From Gracilaria gracilis (lineage: Eukaryota; Rhodophyta; Florideophyceae; Gracilariales; Gracilariaceae), in the NCBI GenBank assembly GCA_030374805.1, contig JARGSG010000014.1, positions 186,001 to 250,000 of the forward strand: 64,000 nt of DNA. Direction: 5' to 3'. The notes under the pieces are model-generated. The model worked only from the letters and a program-made list of their open reading frames with translations. It ran no database searches and was not told the origin of the DNA. Made by a program: the position numbers and the translations under genes. Below, piece by piece: positions 42,969 to 53,176 of this stretch (its first letter is position 1; every line of letters begins with the position of its first letter).

Positions 42969-44419
42969 AGAAAGTAATGTCACAATACTTGTCGCTGTGC
43001 TTTCACGGGGAAGGCCCAAGTGGCATATCTAGATTCCATGGTGATCGACAATCATGATCACATGCTCGAGTGCTGAATGATATTCTGGCGAAGGTAACAA
43101 GGACGAGAAAAGGAATACAGTAGTTGTCTCATTCTCGCATTGACAGTGCCAATCGTACATCGTCGTATAGGAATAGCAGTGAGTTTCCAGACGAAGATCG
43201 TATGTAGTTATGTTTCACACTTTCGATGTTCTAGGCAACCTTGTGCATAGTCATGTGCAATTCATTTCGCCTTTTGGTTGGAAACGGACCAACTATGAGC
43301 GATTTTGCAGTTTAAAATTCTAATTCATAGTTGAAATTTGGATGTTTTGAGTTAACAAGGTCACCCTCACTTTTTATTGTAAAGCAGCTCAGTTTTGTCT
43401 CCGAAATTCGTTTCTGGTTGTATGTATTTGAATACAGGACATGAACGGGGGTTTGAGCGCTACATTCCCTACCATTGCGACACGGCGATGTGACATAGCG
43501 CTTCTTTCATTCAGTGACCAAAACGTGGGCGTAAAATAATTGCGTGATGGTGGCCGCGAGATTTGTTGTTGATGGGATTATTGTTCATGCAAATAAAAAG
43601 TGTTTCGGGGAAATAATTTCAATTCCTGAAAACGGTTTCGAATGCTACGCCTAAGGTGTTTTCGGCTGTCCGACAGCCCATCACAATACTTGAGTATAGT
43701 ACTACACATCGCGGATCGAACTGTTGTGTGCCCAAAATTATTGCCACCGCATGATTAGTGTTGGTGCTCAACAACGTACAGCGGCGGTGTACTCGAAGAA
43801 TGGGCAGGAGGAGTAAGCTGAAATGGAGAGTTCATACGCGTACGTAAAACATGGAAAAACGAGCAGCACCTGGGTTGAAGCTCTTTTGGGACACGCATGC
43901 AATGCACAGCACTGGAAGAAAGGCAAGACGCGTCGTTTGTAAACAATATCATTGTCTTGGCGTTTTGTCATAACAGCGCTTGTGTGTCAGCTGTGAGGCG
44001 CTGCGTGAATCTCTGTATGATGGAGAGCAAGGAAGGAGGGAGAACCATTCGTTTAATTAGTATGGTGGTTGCGAGTGTTGTGCATTTTTCGGGTTGTGAA
44101 ATAACGCGCTCGTCAAACTGCGCGCACACTGCTCATGACGCGTGGGCGGGAGGCCAGGAGCAGTTAGGGTTCGACCGGAGTATAAGCCCAAAGGGGTGAT
44201 ACTGATACTGATACTGGCCGTGATTAGCAGCCAATCAGCGCCACAGGTTGCCAGTGTGATGAAGGTGCGTGACCCAAAAAATGGCATTGCAAATGATGCG
44301 TTTGCGCATGATGCGGGAATGATGCGCACATGCGCGCCAACGGCAGAAGCAAAAGAGCACCATTGCCACTCATGTTGAGCACGCACGCAGCCACCAGCAG
44401 CTCGCAGGCGGGAGGCGCG
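42969..44419. other. Intergenic stretch between the inverted repeat and the RWP-RK gene
   Basis: AT-rich up to about 43750 and rising in GC after 44100. Short frames only, none with recognisable content. Near 44280-44330 there are several GATGCG/CATGATGCG repeats, and GATACT is repeated at 44198-44215. Confidence 0.5.
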
Positions 44420-45379
44420 TCAGAGCCAGCGCCACACATCAGAGTCGCAGAAAGAAGCAGTAGCGCCAAAAACGTCGCCAAACGGAAGCAGGCCGTCTTC
44501 GGCGTGCTCCAGCGCGCCATACTGCTCAAAGCCATCGCTGCCCGCAGCGGCGTTCTGCGACAGCTTGGGCGTGCAAACGCGCTGCCCCGGCCTCAGAAAC
44601 TGGAAGTGAACGCCTTCCTCACTGTCCGTGAAGACGCCGCGCGTCCACGCGCCGCCAAACACTGCCTTTGCGCTGGGTGGCCTGGAGGCGCGCCAGCCTT
44701 CGCCGCCCGACGCCCACGTCGGGAAGGCGTCGTTGCGCCACGGACTGGCGCAGCGCGGCGACTCTGGCGGCGTGTGCGGCGCGCTTTCCGGCGGCGTGGC
44801 GCGCGGAGACGTGGCGCACGACGACGGCGTCGACCTCATAGCGGCGGGCAGCGGCGTGTGCTGCGTGGACGGCGATGACGGCGGCGTGTGAATGACGGGC
44901 GACGACGGCGGAGGCGGCGTGCAAACGACAGGCGAAGGCGGCGGCGGCGGCGTGCAAACGACAGGCGAAGGCGGCGGCGGCGGCGTGCAAACGACAGGCG
45001 AAGGCGGCAGCGGCGGCGTGCAAGCGACCGGCGACGGCGGCGTCGGCGTGCAAACGACCGGCGACGGCGGCGGCGACGCGCACTCGCGGCGCGCAGAGCG
45101 CGCAGACAGCAGCCGCTGCGCGGCGACGCGCTCGCGGCGCACAGAGTGCGCGGGCGACAGGCAACGCGCGGAGTCGGGCGGCAAGCGCGGCGACGCGCGC
45201 AGCGTCGAGAGCTGGCGCGCCTGCGCCTGCAGCTTGCGGAAGGGCCAGCGACGCACGCCGTGGCGACGCAGCACCTTGGAGATGGTGGGGCGCGACACGC
45301 GCAGACGCAGGGCAGCCAGCGCGACGGGCAGATGGAAGTACTGCTCGCACTGCGCGAAGGTGAGGCCGGACGGCGGCAT
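44420..45379 (-). CDS. RWP-RK domain protein, 319 residues
   Basis: ATG at 45379. Residues about 5-50 read LTFAQCEQYFHLPVALAALRL, SRPTISKVLRRHGV and RRWPFRKLQAQ, a good RWP-RK DNA-binding domain (RWPFRKLQ is the signature). RWP-RK proteins control nitrogen responses and gamete or mating programmes in plants and green algae. The middle is a Pro-rich repeat of CTPPPPPSPVV-like units encoded by a 30-33 bp minisatellite. The C-terminal third (WRNDAFPTWASGGEGW, FGGAWTRGVFTD, GVHFQFLRPGQRVCTP) is unrecognised. Having the domain at the very N-terminus is less usual. The long plus-strand frames here are shadows. Confidence 0.82.
   Translation of the reverse strand: MPPSGLTFAQCEQYFHLPVALAALRLRVSRPTISKVLRRHGVRRWPFRKLQAQARQLSTLRASPRLPPDSARCLSPAHSVRRERVAAQRLLSARSARRECASPPPSPVVCTPTPPSPVACTPPLPPSPVVCTPPPPPSPVVCTPPPPPSPVVCTPPPPSSPVIHTPPSSPSTQHTPLPAAMRSTPSSCATSPRATPPESAPHTPPESPRCASPWRNDAFPTWASGGEGWRASRPPSAKAVFGGAWTRGVFTDSEEGVHFQFLRPGQRVCTPKLSQNAAAGSDGFEQYGALEHAEDGLLPFGDVFGATASFCDSDVWRWL
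44885..45075. repeat. Coding minisatellite, 30-33 bp units
   Basis: Five to six copies starting CGTGCAAACGACAGGCGAAG at 44918, 44951 and 44984, with diverged copies at 45017 and 45047. The repeat is in frame with the RWP-RK protein, so copy-number change would alter its Pro-rich linker length without breaking it. Confidence 0.85.
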
Positions 45380-45570
45380 GACGGCGGCGGGCGCGGCGAC
45401 GCGCGATGAAGGCGGGGCGGTGCGACGGCGGTGAATGCTGCGCGCGGCGGTCGCATGGCTATGAGCGCAGACGGCGCGGCGTTCGGAAGCACGGAAGGTG
45501 ACGGCGGCGCGTACGACGAGCGCGGGAAGCGAAACGCGCGGAACGAAAGTGCCTTTTTACTGAGCAGCGG

Positions 45571-45611
<41 letters not shown>

Positions 45612-45967
45612 AATGCGGACGGCAATGAGAAGGCGTCGGCGTAGCGCTCGCTGAGCCGCGCGTTTGTATGGAACGAAGACGGCACGTGCACCAACGCCCT
45701 CGCTAAGCGACGCCACGCGGGGCGATTCGTATCGACGCGTCGCACACGTGGCACGGCGGTGAGCGGCATCGCCGTCACGCGTCGCGCTTTCCTTCCTCCT
45801 TCCTCGCGTTGCGCTTCGTTTCCGTCAGCCGCGCTCGCTGCGCATGCAGCAGCCGCCGGCTGCTGCACATCACAGATCATCTGCGTGGCAGCCGCATGAC
45901 GTCTTCGCGAAGCGAAGCGATGGGTATGGGCGCGTGGCACACGTGGCGGCGCGACGGCGGGCGCGCG
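45380..45967. other. GC-rich gap between RWP-RK and aldolase genes
   Basis: Contains a GGC/GGT trinucleotide run at about 45568-45615. Also contains a roughly 60-80 bp block (45739-45820) resembling the 3' end of the aldolase gene and its trailer (45935-46010). Frames in all directions are Ala/Arg/Pro-rich, as expected from the composition. None is called. Confidence 0.5.
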
Positions 45968-47134
45968 TCACGCGTCGCGCTTTCCTTCTGCGCGTTGCGC
46001 TTCGTCTGCGGCGGCGGCGGGCGTCGACGGCGGCGGAGCGTGTCCCTTCCATCCGCGGAAGCCTTCGTACAGCGGCTCGTTTCGCAGCGCGGGGTGCTCG
46101 CCGTCGAACAGCCCGCGCTGCGCCAGGCCGTTGACGGCCGCCACGCGCGCGGCCATCGCCATGGCGCGCGCGGCGTTGCGCGCCTGCCCGTCCCACAGCT
46201 TCATGGCCGAGTGCTGCAGCGCGCGCCCGAAGCTGAACGACAGGTGCCACGGCACGTCGCGCTGCTGCGCCGCCAGCACGTTGAGCGCGTTGAGGTTTGC
46301 CGTCGCCTCTGCTTCGCTCATGCCGCCGGACAGGAACATGATGCCGGCCACCTGCTTGGGCACCACCTTCTTCATCACCTTGAGCGTCTCCCGCGCTACC
46401 ATGTCCGCCGTCACTTGTTTTCGCGCTGCGCAGCACACGCCGGGCATGATCATCATGGGCTTCAACAGCGTTAGCTCTAGCGCTACTTGCTCTTCCCGCA
46501 GCGCTTTGTACACCTCGCCGATCACCGTTTCCGCCACGCTCGCGCTCACATGCTGATCATGGTTGCCGTCGATCATGATTTCCGGCTCCACAATCGGCAG
46601 CAGCCCTTCACTCTGTGCGATGCGCGCATACTTTGCCAGTTGCACAGCGTTTGCGCGTACCACGCCGTCAGTGGGCAGTCCCCTGTGCACGTCAATTCTC
46701 AAAGCCGCTCGCCACTTGGCGAACCTCGCGCCCTGTTTGAAGTACGCCGCGCACCGTTCCGCCAGTCCATCCAGCCCGTCCGTCGTCGTCTCGCCCGCCG
46801 AGTCGCGCACCGCTTGCAGCCCGCCGTCCACCTTCACGCCCGCCAGAATGCCCTTCTCGCGCAGCACGTGCACGAACGGCTTGCCGCTGCTGTCCGACTG
46901 GTACAGCGTCTCCTTGTACAGAATCACGCCTGCGTACGCTTGTTCGTTGCCGCGCGCGCAGATCAGTACCTCGCGTAGACTTCTTCGTGTCTCTTCTGTG
47001 TTTGGTAGCGAGAGCGTTGCTAGACGCTTTCCTATTGTTCCGGTCGATTCGTCGGCCGCTAGGATGCCTTTTCCGCGCTGCGTTAGATGCTTTGCGCTTG
47101 CCTTTAGCACCTCCGCGTACGCGCTGTCTGCCAT
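45968..47134 (-). CDS. Class I fructose-bisphosphate aldolase
   Basis: 388 residues, single exon. Cleaves fructose 1,6-bisphosphate to glyceraldehyde 3-phosphate and dihydroxyacetone phosphate through a lysine Schiff base. Seen: GKGILAADESTGTIGKRL at the N-terminus, VKVDGG, the KWR lysine, IVEPEI, ELTLLKPMMIMPG with the Schiff-base Lys, FLSGGMSEAEA and SFSFGRALQ. The N-terminus lacks a transit peptide, so the enzyme is probably cytosolic. The C-terminus continues past the usual end with a Pro/Ala-rich, charged tail of about 25 residues. Gene symbols differ between organisms and none is given. Confidence 0.95.
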   Translation of the reverse strand: MADSAYAEVLKASAKHLTQRGKGILAADESTGTIGKRLATLSLPNTEETRRSLREVLICARGNEQAYAGVILYKETLYQSDSSGKPFVHVLREKGILAGVKVDGGLQAVRDSAGETTTDGLDGLAERCAAYFKQGARFAKWRAALRIDVHRGLPTDGVVRANAVQLAKYARIAQSEGLLPIVEPEIMIDGNHDQHVSASVAETVIGEVYKALREEQVALELTLLKPMMIMPGVCCAARKQVTADMVARETLKVMKKVVPKQVAGIMFLSGGMSEAEATANLNALNVLAAQQRDVPWHLSFSFGRALQHSAMKLWDGQARNAARAMAMAARVAAVNGLAQRGLFDGEHPALRNEPLYEGFRGWKGHAPPPSTPAAAADEAQRAEGKRDA

Positions 47135-48707
47135 GCTTCTATTTTGGCTCCGGCTCCTTGTCGACCAGCTGCTGTTGATGTGCTGTTATGTAGCTATTCG
47201 TGTGTTTGCTCTCACTTCCAACTACAAGGGTACCTTTAGATAGCTTTGCAATATCACTCTAGCCTTAGCTAGAGAGCGGTGGCGTTGGGACAGTTTGGTC
47301 TCGTTTGATGCTGCAAACGTGACACTTGGCGTATGTTGCATGCCCCACTGCATTATGCGCTGCAATTCATTGGTCCCTTGCTTGTCATCGCATGTTCAAC
47401 CAATCCTCGCGTCGCCCAACATCAGCAACTTATTCCAACCTCCTATCGAGCTGTCTGCTATCGCCATCTGCCATGCACGAATAGCGTTCATGCTACAGTC
47501 CAAGCAATGTACCCTCGTCCTTCATCAAGCATAATCGAAATAGCCCATGTCTCGCTTCCTCACAGTCCGCTCTTTGGACAATCTCACGATCATGGTGCAC
47601 GAAGCAGTTGCTTCAAGACAAAGTCACCACACCTACATCTCTCGCTGCACAACGTCGCGCCCATAGTCGCGAGCATTAAAAAGTTTCCTTACACTCAGCG
47701 TTCTCTAGTGCATCATAAAGATTCGCAATGGACACCGTTGGCGTCTCCGCTCTGGTCGCAAAAAAAAGTGCCTGCATTTTTGACAGGGGGTCGGAAAACA
47801 CAGACGCCGGCGATTACATCAATGATCCGTTCTTGCATCTTCTTGAGCAAACTCCTTGTAGAATGAAATGACGCGTAGTCTGCATAGTCCACTTCATTGG
47901 AGGATGTGGTGGTTGTAATGAACCTAACACCCTCCTAGAAAGTAGAGTTGCCGACGAAGAGACCGACTCTGGATTCAGTTGATGTTTTGCGACAACCAGG
48001 CTTCAAACTTGCGATAGCCGCCATAGGAGCTCCAACGATCTTGATAGTTTACTATCGCTAAACACAGATTGCATCATAATCCATGCTATCTCTTCATTGC
48101 CGGCAGTTGTTCTCGAGGACCTTCTGCATATCTGAGGTTTTCACACATGAAGCATTCCGAACTCGTCTCTTTGCTCTCTTCTACATCGCCTGTTCTCTTT
48201 GTTCTCTACCTTCTCTCCAATCTCTCATCTTTCCAAAAAAAAAAAAACTCCTCGTGTCCATTGTACAGAGCCCTCTCAAAAGTCCTTCGCCATACACGTA
48301 CTTGATTCGAAAAAGCATCACCCTGTATCATGAAAGCTGTGAGCACAATGTAGTCATCTCTACTTTTCCCCGGCCTGCTGTTCACGAAGTCAGCTGAAAC
48401 AAGGCTGGACAACGGCGATCACTCGCCTCTCACTTTGTACAAACTTCTGCGGAGCTGAACAGCCCCCCTGGGATGCAGCTGGGGTGTCGGCCAAACGCGG
48501 AGCCACGGAGCTCAGCTCCCCACGTGTAAGACAAACAACGCTTCTGGCGAGTCATCGCGCGATCGATCACAAAGCACTGCTTGGCAAGCAGGACGCACAC
48601 ACACATCCTCTCCACAACGCAATGCGCAGCCCGCAAACCTCCATCGTACAACATTCCTGCCATCCGATCCGTTCGTAGCACCTCGCCTCCGGACTCATAA
48701 TCGAGAA
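47135..48707. other. Intergenic region upstream of aldolase and of the Tim17-like gene
   Basis: The two flanking genes are transcribed away from each other, so this 1.6 kb should hold both promoters. No coding frame is convincing. A poly(A) run lies at 48235-48247. I could not identify a TATA box with confidence. Confidence 0.5.
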
Positions 48708-49286
48708 ATGACTGAAGAAGGCGTTTTGGACGCCGCAAAAGAAGGTGCCAAGTCCGGCCTCTTCATCGGCTTTGCCGTCGGCTCCATCCGAGCCTTTCTC
48801 TATGGAGATGCGCCACAAAATGCCACAACGACTGCGCCGGCCACCGTGACACCGAAAAAGGCTCCACCTACGACCTCCTTCGCAGCGACTGTGCTTCGTG
48901 CGGTCCGTCCAACAGTACGTGTCTTGCTTTCCATTTGAACATCTGCGTTTATGTCTTCTCATGGTTTGATTTGCTCACGCTTTTGAAAGCCTCTTTCGAT
49001 GCTTGTTTCTACAACTGCGATATATTCTGGGCTGGGAGCCGTCTATCTCGCGAGCGGTAATTTTGCCCACAGTGTTCGGGATAAGGATGATATGTGGAAC
49101 AGCGTAATTGGTGGCGTTGTTACTGGATCGCTGGTTGGATTGAAATCGGGGTCTCTTTATATTAGTGCCGGTGCTGCGAGTTCACTTGCTGCTGTTTCTG
49201 CTTTGTATCATATATTTGATGGCCAGTTCGGACCGCAGAAAGATAACCCTGGCATTCGGAGACGACGCGCAGTATATCAAGATTGA
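48708..49286 (+). CDS. Tim17/22/23-superfamily protein, NDUFA11-like, two exons
   Basis: Exon 1 (48708-48914) gives MTEEGVLDAAKEGAKSGLFI and GFAVGSIRAFLYG. A 75-bp intron (GTACGT donor at 48915, AAAG acceptor ending 48989) joins in phase 0 to exon 2, which gives TTAIYSGLGAVYLASGNFAH, VRDKDDMWNSVIGGVVTGSL, VGLKSGSLYISAGAASSLAA. The total is 167 residues with four Gly-rich hydrophobic helices (GxxxG-type), the Tim17 fold. Length, the AKEGAKSG start and the RDKDD loop favour the complex I accessory subunit NDUFA11/B14.7 over an import channel. Likely in the mitochondrial inner membrane. Without splicing the frame would stop after 76 residues and lose the last helices. Confidence 0.75.
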
Positions 49287-50181
49287 TGGTACCTTATTCA
49301 CGCTTTGTCATTCATCGTAAACTACAATACTACATTCGTTATTTTGGTGAAACTTCGGAGGGTGTATCTCACACATCATAGTACATTCATGGGGCGACAG
49401 TCCGATTCCCGTTCTTGCGACAAGGGAAGCGTATATCTGTGTTATTCTATCTCTAACATACCTGCGCTTGTACCGATAGGTTTCCAATCTAGCGGTGTTA
49501 TAGAACATAGAGTAGTACGAGCGTTTTCTGTTGATGACAATTGTAGGCAAAGTTGCATTCCTTTCCAGCAAGCAAGGCGCGAAAAATGGCCCTTTTATCA
49601 CTCTTCTTCACGGTGGACATCCGCTTCCGATTTCGAATTAGGTTGGGGACTATGGCTAAAGATAGCGCTTGCATTGCCAAAGAGAGTAGCTTTCCTTGAT
49701 CAGGAACGTATGCGTTCGCTTGAAGAATGTAAATGGGTATTCAACACCCGAAGATCAACGTTAACAATGCGGCGGCGCATTGGACTCTTTAACGTTTCGC
49801 CGCTTGCCTTACTGTTCCGCTTTCTGGGGTTGGAAAAGCGTACCATCGCCTCTGACTTTCGATAGGTGGTGCAGCAAACAGCCCGTTCCCGATGTGAGAG
49901 TGATCAAGTCAAGCTTCCGAACAACGCAGCCATCACATAGATGTGCAGGTGAGCCAAATCTCTCAGACATCTTTCAGCAAGCAGGTCATGTACAAAGTTT
50001 TTTTGCTGTTGAAGATCTTCCGCTTTCCTTTCAAAGCCTTTCGGTCGAGCCCGTGTCACTTGCTTCTGTGTTGCCGTCGTGGTATGCGGAAGTACATGGT
50101 CCTGAATTCGTTTCTTTGTACCAGATTGCGATGGTGCCACTGGTATCTCGATCTCCTGGGAATTCTCCTGGAGTCTATCAA

Positions 50182-50216
50182 CACACACACACACACACAC
50201 TCTCTCTCTCTCTCTT
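50182..50216. repeat. (CA)n(CT)n compound microsatellite
   Basis: About ten CA units followed directly by about eight CT units. Confidence 0.95.
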
Positions 50217-52552
50217 TATGAGCCCATAAGCCTTAATATGAGACTATCGGAACTAAGGAATCCTGTAGAAAAAAAAAAATAACATACGACCCCGGATATC
50301 GTGAAACTCGCATGAATTCTCGGCCAGCTTGTCGGACATACAGTATGATACAGGTACCGTTGGTAGTTGCGGATCTGGATTCCACGTCATGAAAAGGCCG
50401 CTGCCTAGCTGCTCGTTAGCAGTAGCTCACAGATGGTGATATCTAACTGGACTGACGTTTTGCACCAAGGCGCTACGCTGGAGTGGAACAACTGTACAGG
50501 CTGGCGGCTGGTTCTCTCAGCTGATGTCGTCGACGATATGAAAGTTAAAGGACGCAGTCATGGTTTTCGTAGAAGGGTTTCACTGTAACTGTTCATTCAA
50601 CATTCAAAAATAGTCGGCAGAGGGACAGTACACGGCAAGGGCTTTGAGTAAATCGTCGGGCAAACTGTTGTTCACGCAGACAGATTGATATATTTTGTGG
50701 ATGAGCACCTGGGGGTGGCGACGGGCATATCATAGGCGTGGCTGTCTCTTCCATGTACCGTTGTACTTGGTACATGAAGGAGAAAGATTCTGCTTGTGCT
50801 CATCGTTTCGACGCAGGTGGATGTTTTGCCGCGATCACTCGTTGTCGTGGAACTGAAAGCTCAGCTGTGGCGCTACGATTGCGTTGCGTGCCGCACCCTT
50901 CAGCTTGCAAACATAAACCGTTTTAATTTTGTCATACTACCGTTGTCCCCTTCTTGTAGTGCTGTCATTGGCCAAGTTCACTCGTGCGAAAAGTGCAGTC
51001 TTGTATCAGTTGTCAAGCACTCGGGGAAAGAAGCAGATTCCTTTCCAACGCCGCAGCTACAATAATAAAATACCAAGCCAAAATGGCACGCACAACCGAT
51101 TGTTCTCCGTCACCAAGCCACATGGGCTGCTCAACACTCACGATTCGCTCACCATCACTACACAGCCTGCCAGGTTTCGTGCCAAGAAGGAAACCAAAAT
51201 TCTGGTGCTCTTCAGCCGCCGATTCGATGATGACGAAATGAGCTGTGTTGGTGATAAAGCGCCACCGACAAAACGAGTGTTACAAAGCAAAGTGCACGGC
51301 GCCGATGGTGATGATTGGCTGTATGGTTTGTGTTGCGGCTAGCGCAGACACTGTGCCTGTCTCGTGTGTGCGAGGTTGGTGGTAAGAACTTGTTGAGTTT
51401 TTCTGCTGTGGTGTGGACGAGGAGCCATTGGCGAGTTTGGAAACACATTTTGTTTTCATTCCACACGTGAATCAGCGCAGGAAAGGGGCGGTACTGAATC
51501 GTTTTGACAACACACAGAATCAAACAACAAACGACAGTAAAGGTTTTACTGTCCTTTTAAAAGCACATGATAATCGCTCTGGATGTTGCAAACATGCATA
51601 CCGCTTGCGCTTCCCAAGCCAAACACGTTTGTGTGTGTGAGTGTGTGAGGCGGAAGGCGAGCGAAGGCGAGTGAGACAAGCGATATAGCGCACATAAAAC
51701 GACCACAACAAGCTCAAGACTGCCGCAAGCTGAAGATTAATACAAATGACACATGTGAGCCGTGTTACAAGCCATGCGGCATGGCGCAGTGGTGCCATGC
51801 GCAGTTGTGGCGTAGGAGGAAAACGAGGATCAGGAGCGTATGTATTGTGTTGAGTGATTTGATGCACAGGCAGTTGAAGCAGCATTGATGGTTGAGAAGT
51901 TGAAAGCAAGGAAGCACTCGAGACGACCGCGGGACAAAGGCATTATATCTTAGCGTATGAGTATATCACGTGCAGTTGTACGCACGCCCCGGGGCGGGCA
52001 AGTTGAAACACAATTCAAACAAGTGCAGGTTCAAGTGGAGAGGCAGCCTTTTTTGGGAGTTACAAAAGAGGATGACAACATGTAGCACGTTGGATGACCT
52101 CCCCAACAAACAAACGATCACGTTTCATGAAGAAAAAAGGCGGAACATGGGGGTGTATCTATCCTTGTAAGGATACGTAGATGTAGATGGGGCGAGATTG
52201 CACGCTGCGATAATGGGGAAGATGAAGATATACCTTGCAAGTTGTAGATAGCGTTTTACGCAGCCAAGATTCCAAAGCGAGCGACTTACAAGACATAACC
52301 CTAAGCAAATGATTGGGAGCGGCGCGGCGCAGTGGCGTGGAGGTTGGACGTTGCCCACCAGTGGCACAACGGTGCGCACCCACCCACACAAAGCGCAGTC
52401 GAGCGTTGACCGCGCGCCTCGCGACCGCTGATAAAGTTTAGATAGATATCTGCTGCTGCCGCCGCACGCACCGATCGTTTACAAAACATACACGCGGCCA
52501 CGGCGTCCAAAGCAGCGCGCGCGTCGCACTTGGCGCGCCGCATCGTGGCCGC

Positions 52553-52584
<32 letters not shown>

Positions 52585-52904
52585 AACGGCCGTTCACGTC
52601 AGCGTGAGAAGGTGACGCTGGCGCTCGTTGCGCGCGCGTTGCCCGCACGCCGCAGCGCCTTTTGAAAGGCGCGCACGAAATCATCGCGCGCGCGCGCGCG
52701 CGCGTGGTGCACACGCGCACACGCCACTTGCTGACGTGCGCTGGTGTTGCCCACGCAGCCGTGGCGCCCAGCGGCAAGCACACGCGCACACGCGTATAGC
52801 CACAGCCGAGCGCCACACACTTCTTGCCACCGCCGCGTCGCACGCGCGCCTCCACGCTGCGCTCGCGCCCTTGACCCCCCTGTGCTGAGCCTTTTTCGAC
52901 CCCT

Positions 52905-53060
52905 CCCCCCACCTCATTGCCCTTTCCCCCTCCCCCCCTCCTCATCCTCCTCCTCCTCATCCCCTCCTCATCCTCCTCCTCCTCATCCCCTCCTCCTCCC
53001 CCTTCCCTAACCCCCCCCCCCCCCCCCTCTTCCTCCTCCTCTTCCGCCTCCTCCGTTCCC
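52905..53060 (+). repeat. Pyrimidine-only tract upstream of the C2/WW gene
   Basis: About 150 bases almost free of purines on the plus strand, made of CCTCCTCCTCATCC-like units and a run of about 17 C at 53010-53027. It ends about 115 bp before the chosen ATG, so it lies in the promoter or 5' leader. Such tracts can form triplex DNA and often lie at transcription starts. Confidence 0.8.
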
Positions 53061-53176
53061 TTAGTCGTGCCCGTTCGTCGCTCGCGTGTCGCTGCATCGC
53101 CCCCTTTACCTTGCGCGCGCCGCGCCGTTCGCTTTCGGCGCGCTCGCTCGCTCGTGGTCTCCCGCTCGCCCTCATC

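Larger units (their letters stand above)
49287..53176. other. Long stretch without a recognised gene
   Basis: Many short frames on both strands, none with a recognisable product or a good ATG context. The longest, between 52301 and 53593 on the minus strand, is an Ala/Arg/Gly-rich shadow of GC-rich promoter DNA. A (CA)n(CT)n microsatellite is at 50182-50216. GTGTGTGTGAGTGTGTGAGG lies near 51630, and a CG-alternating run near 52688-52704. A diverged or multi-exon gene in 50700-51400 cannot be excluded. Confidence 0.45.

Noticed and set aside
44330-45492. Several long frames on both strands across the RWP-RK gene (up to 243 codons)
   Set aside because: GC-rich DNA and the minisatellite keep all frames open. 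Only the 44420-45379 frame encodes a recognisable domain.
49305-49865. A 186-codon frame after the Tim17-like gene
   Set aside because: It starts in the likely 3' trailer, its product has no domain texture, and a second frame overlaps it over the same length.
50796-51342. Overlapping plus-strand frames that could be a gene
   Set aside because: Starts are non-ATG or in poor context, the three frames compete over the same bases, and no motif is recognisable. Left open as a possible multi-exon gene, not called.
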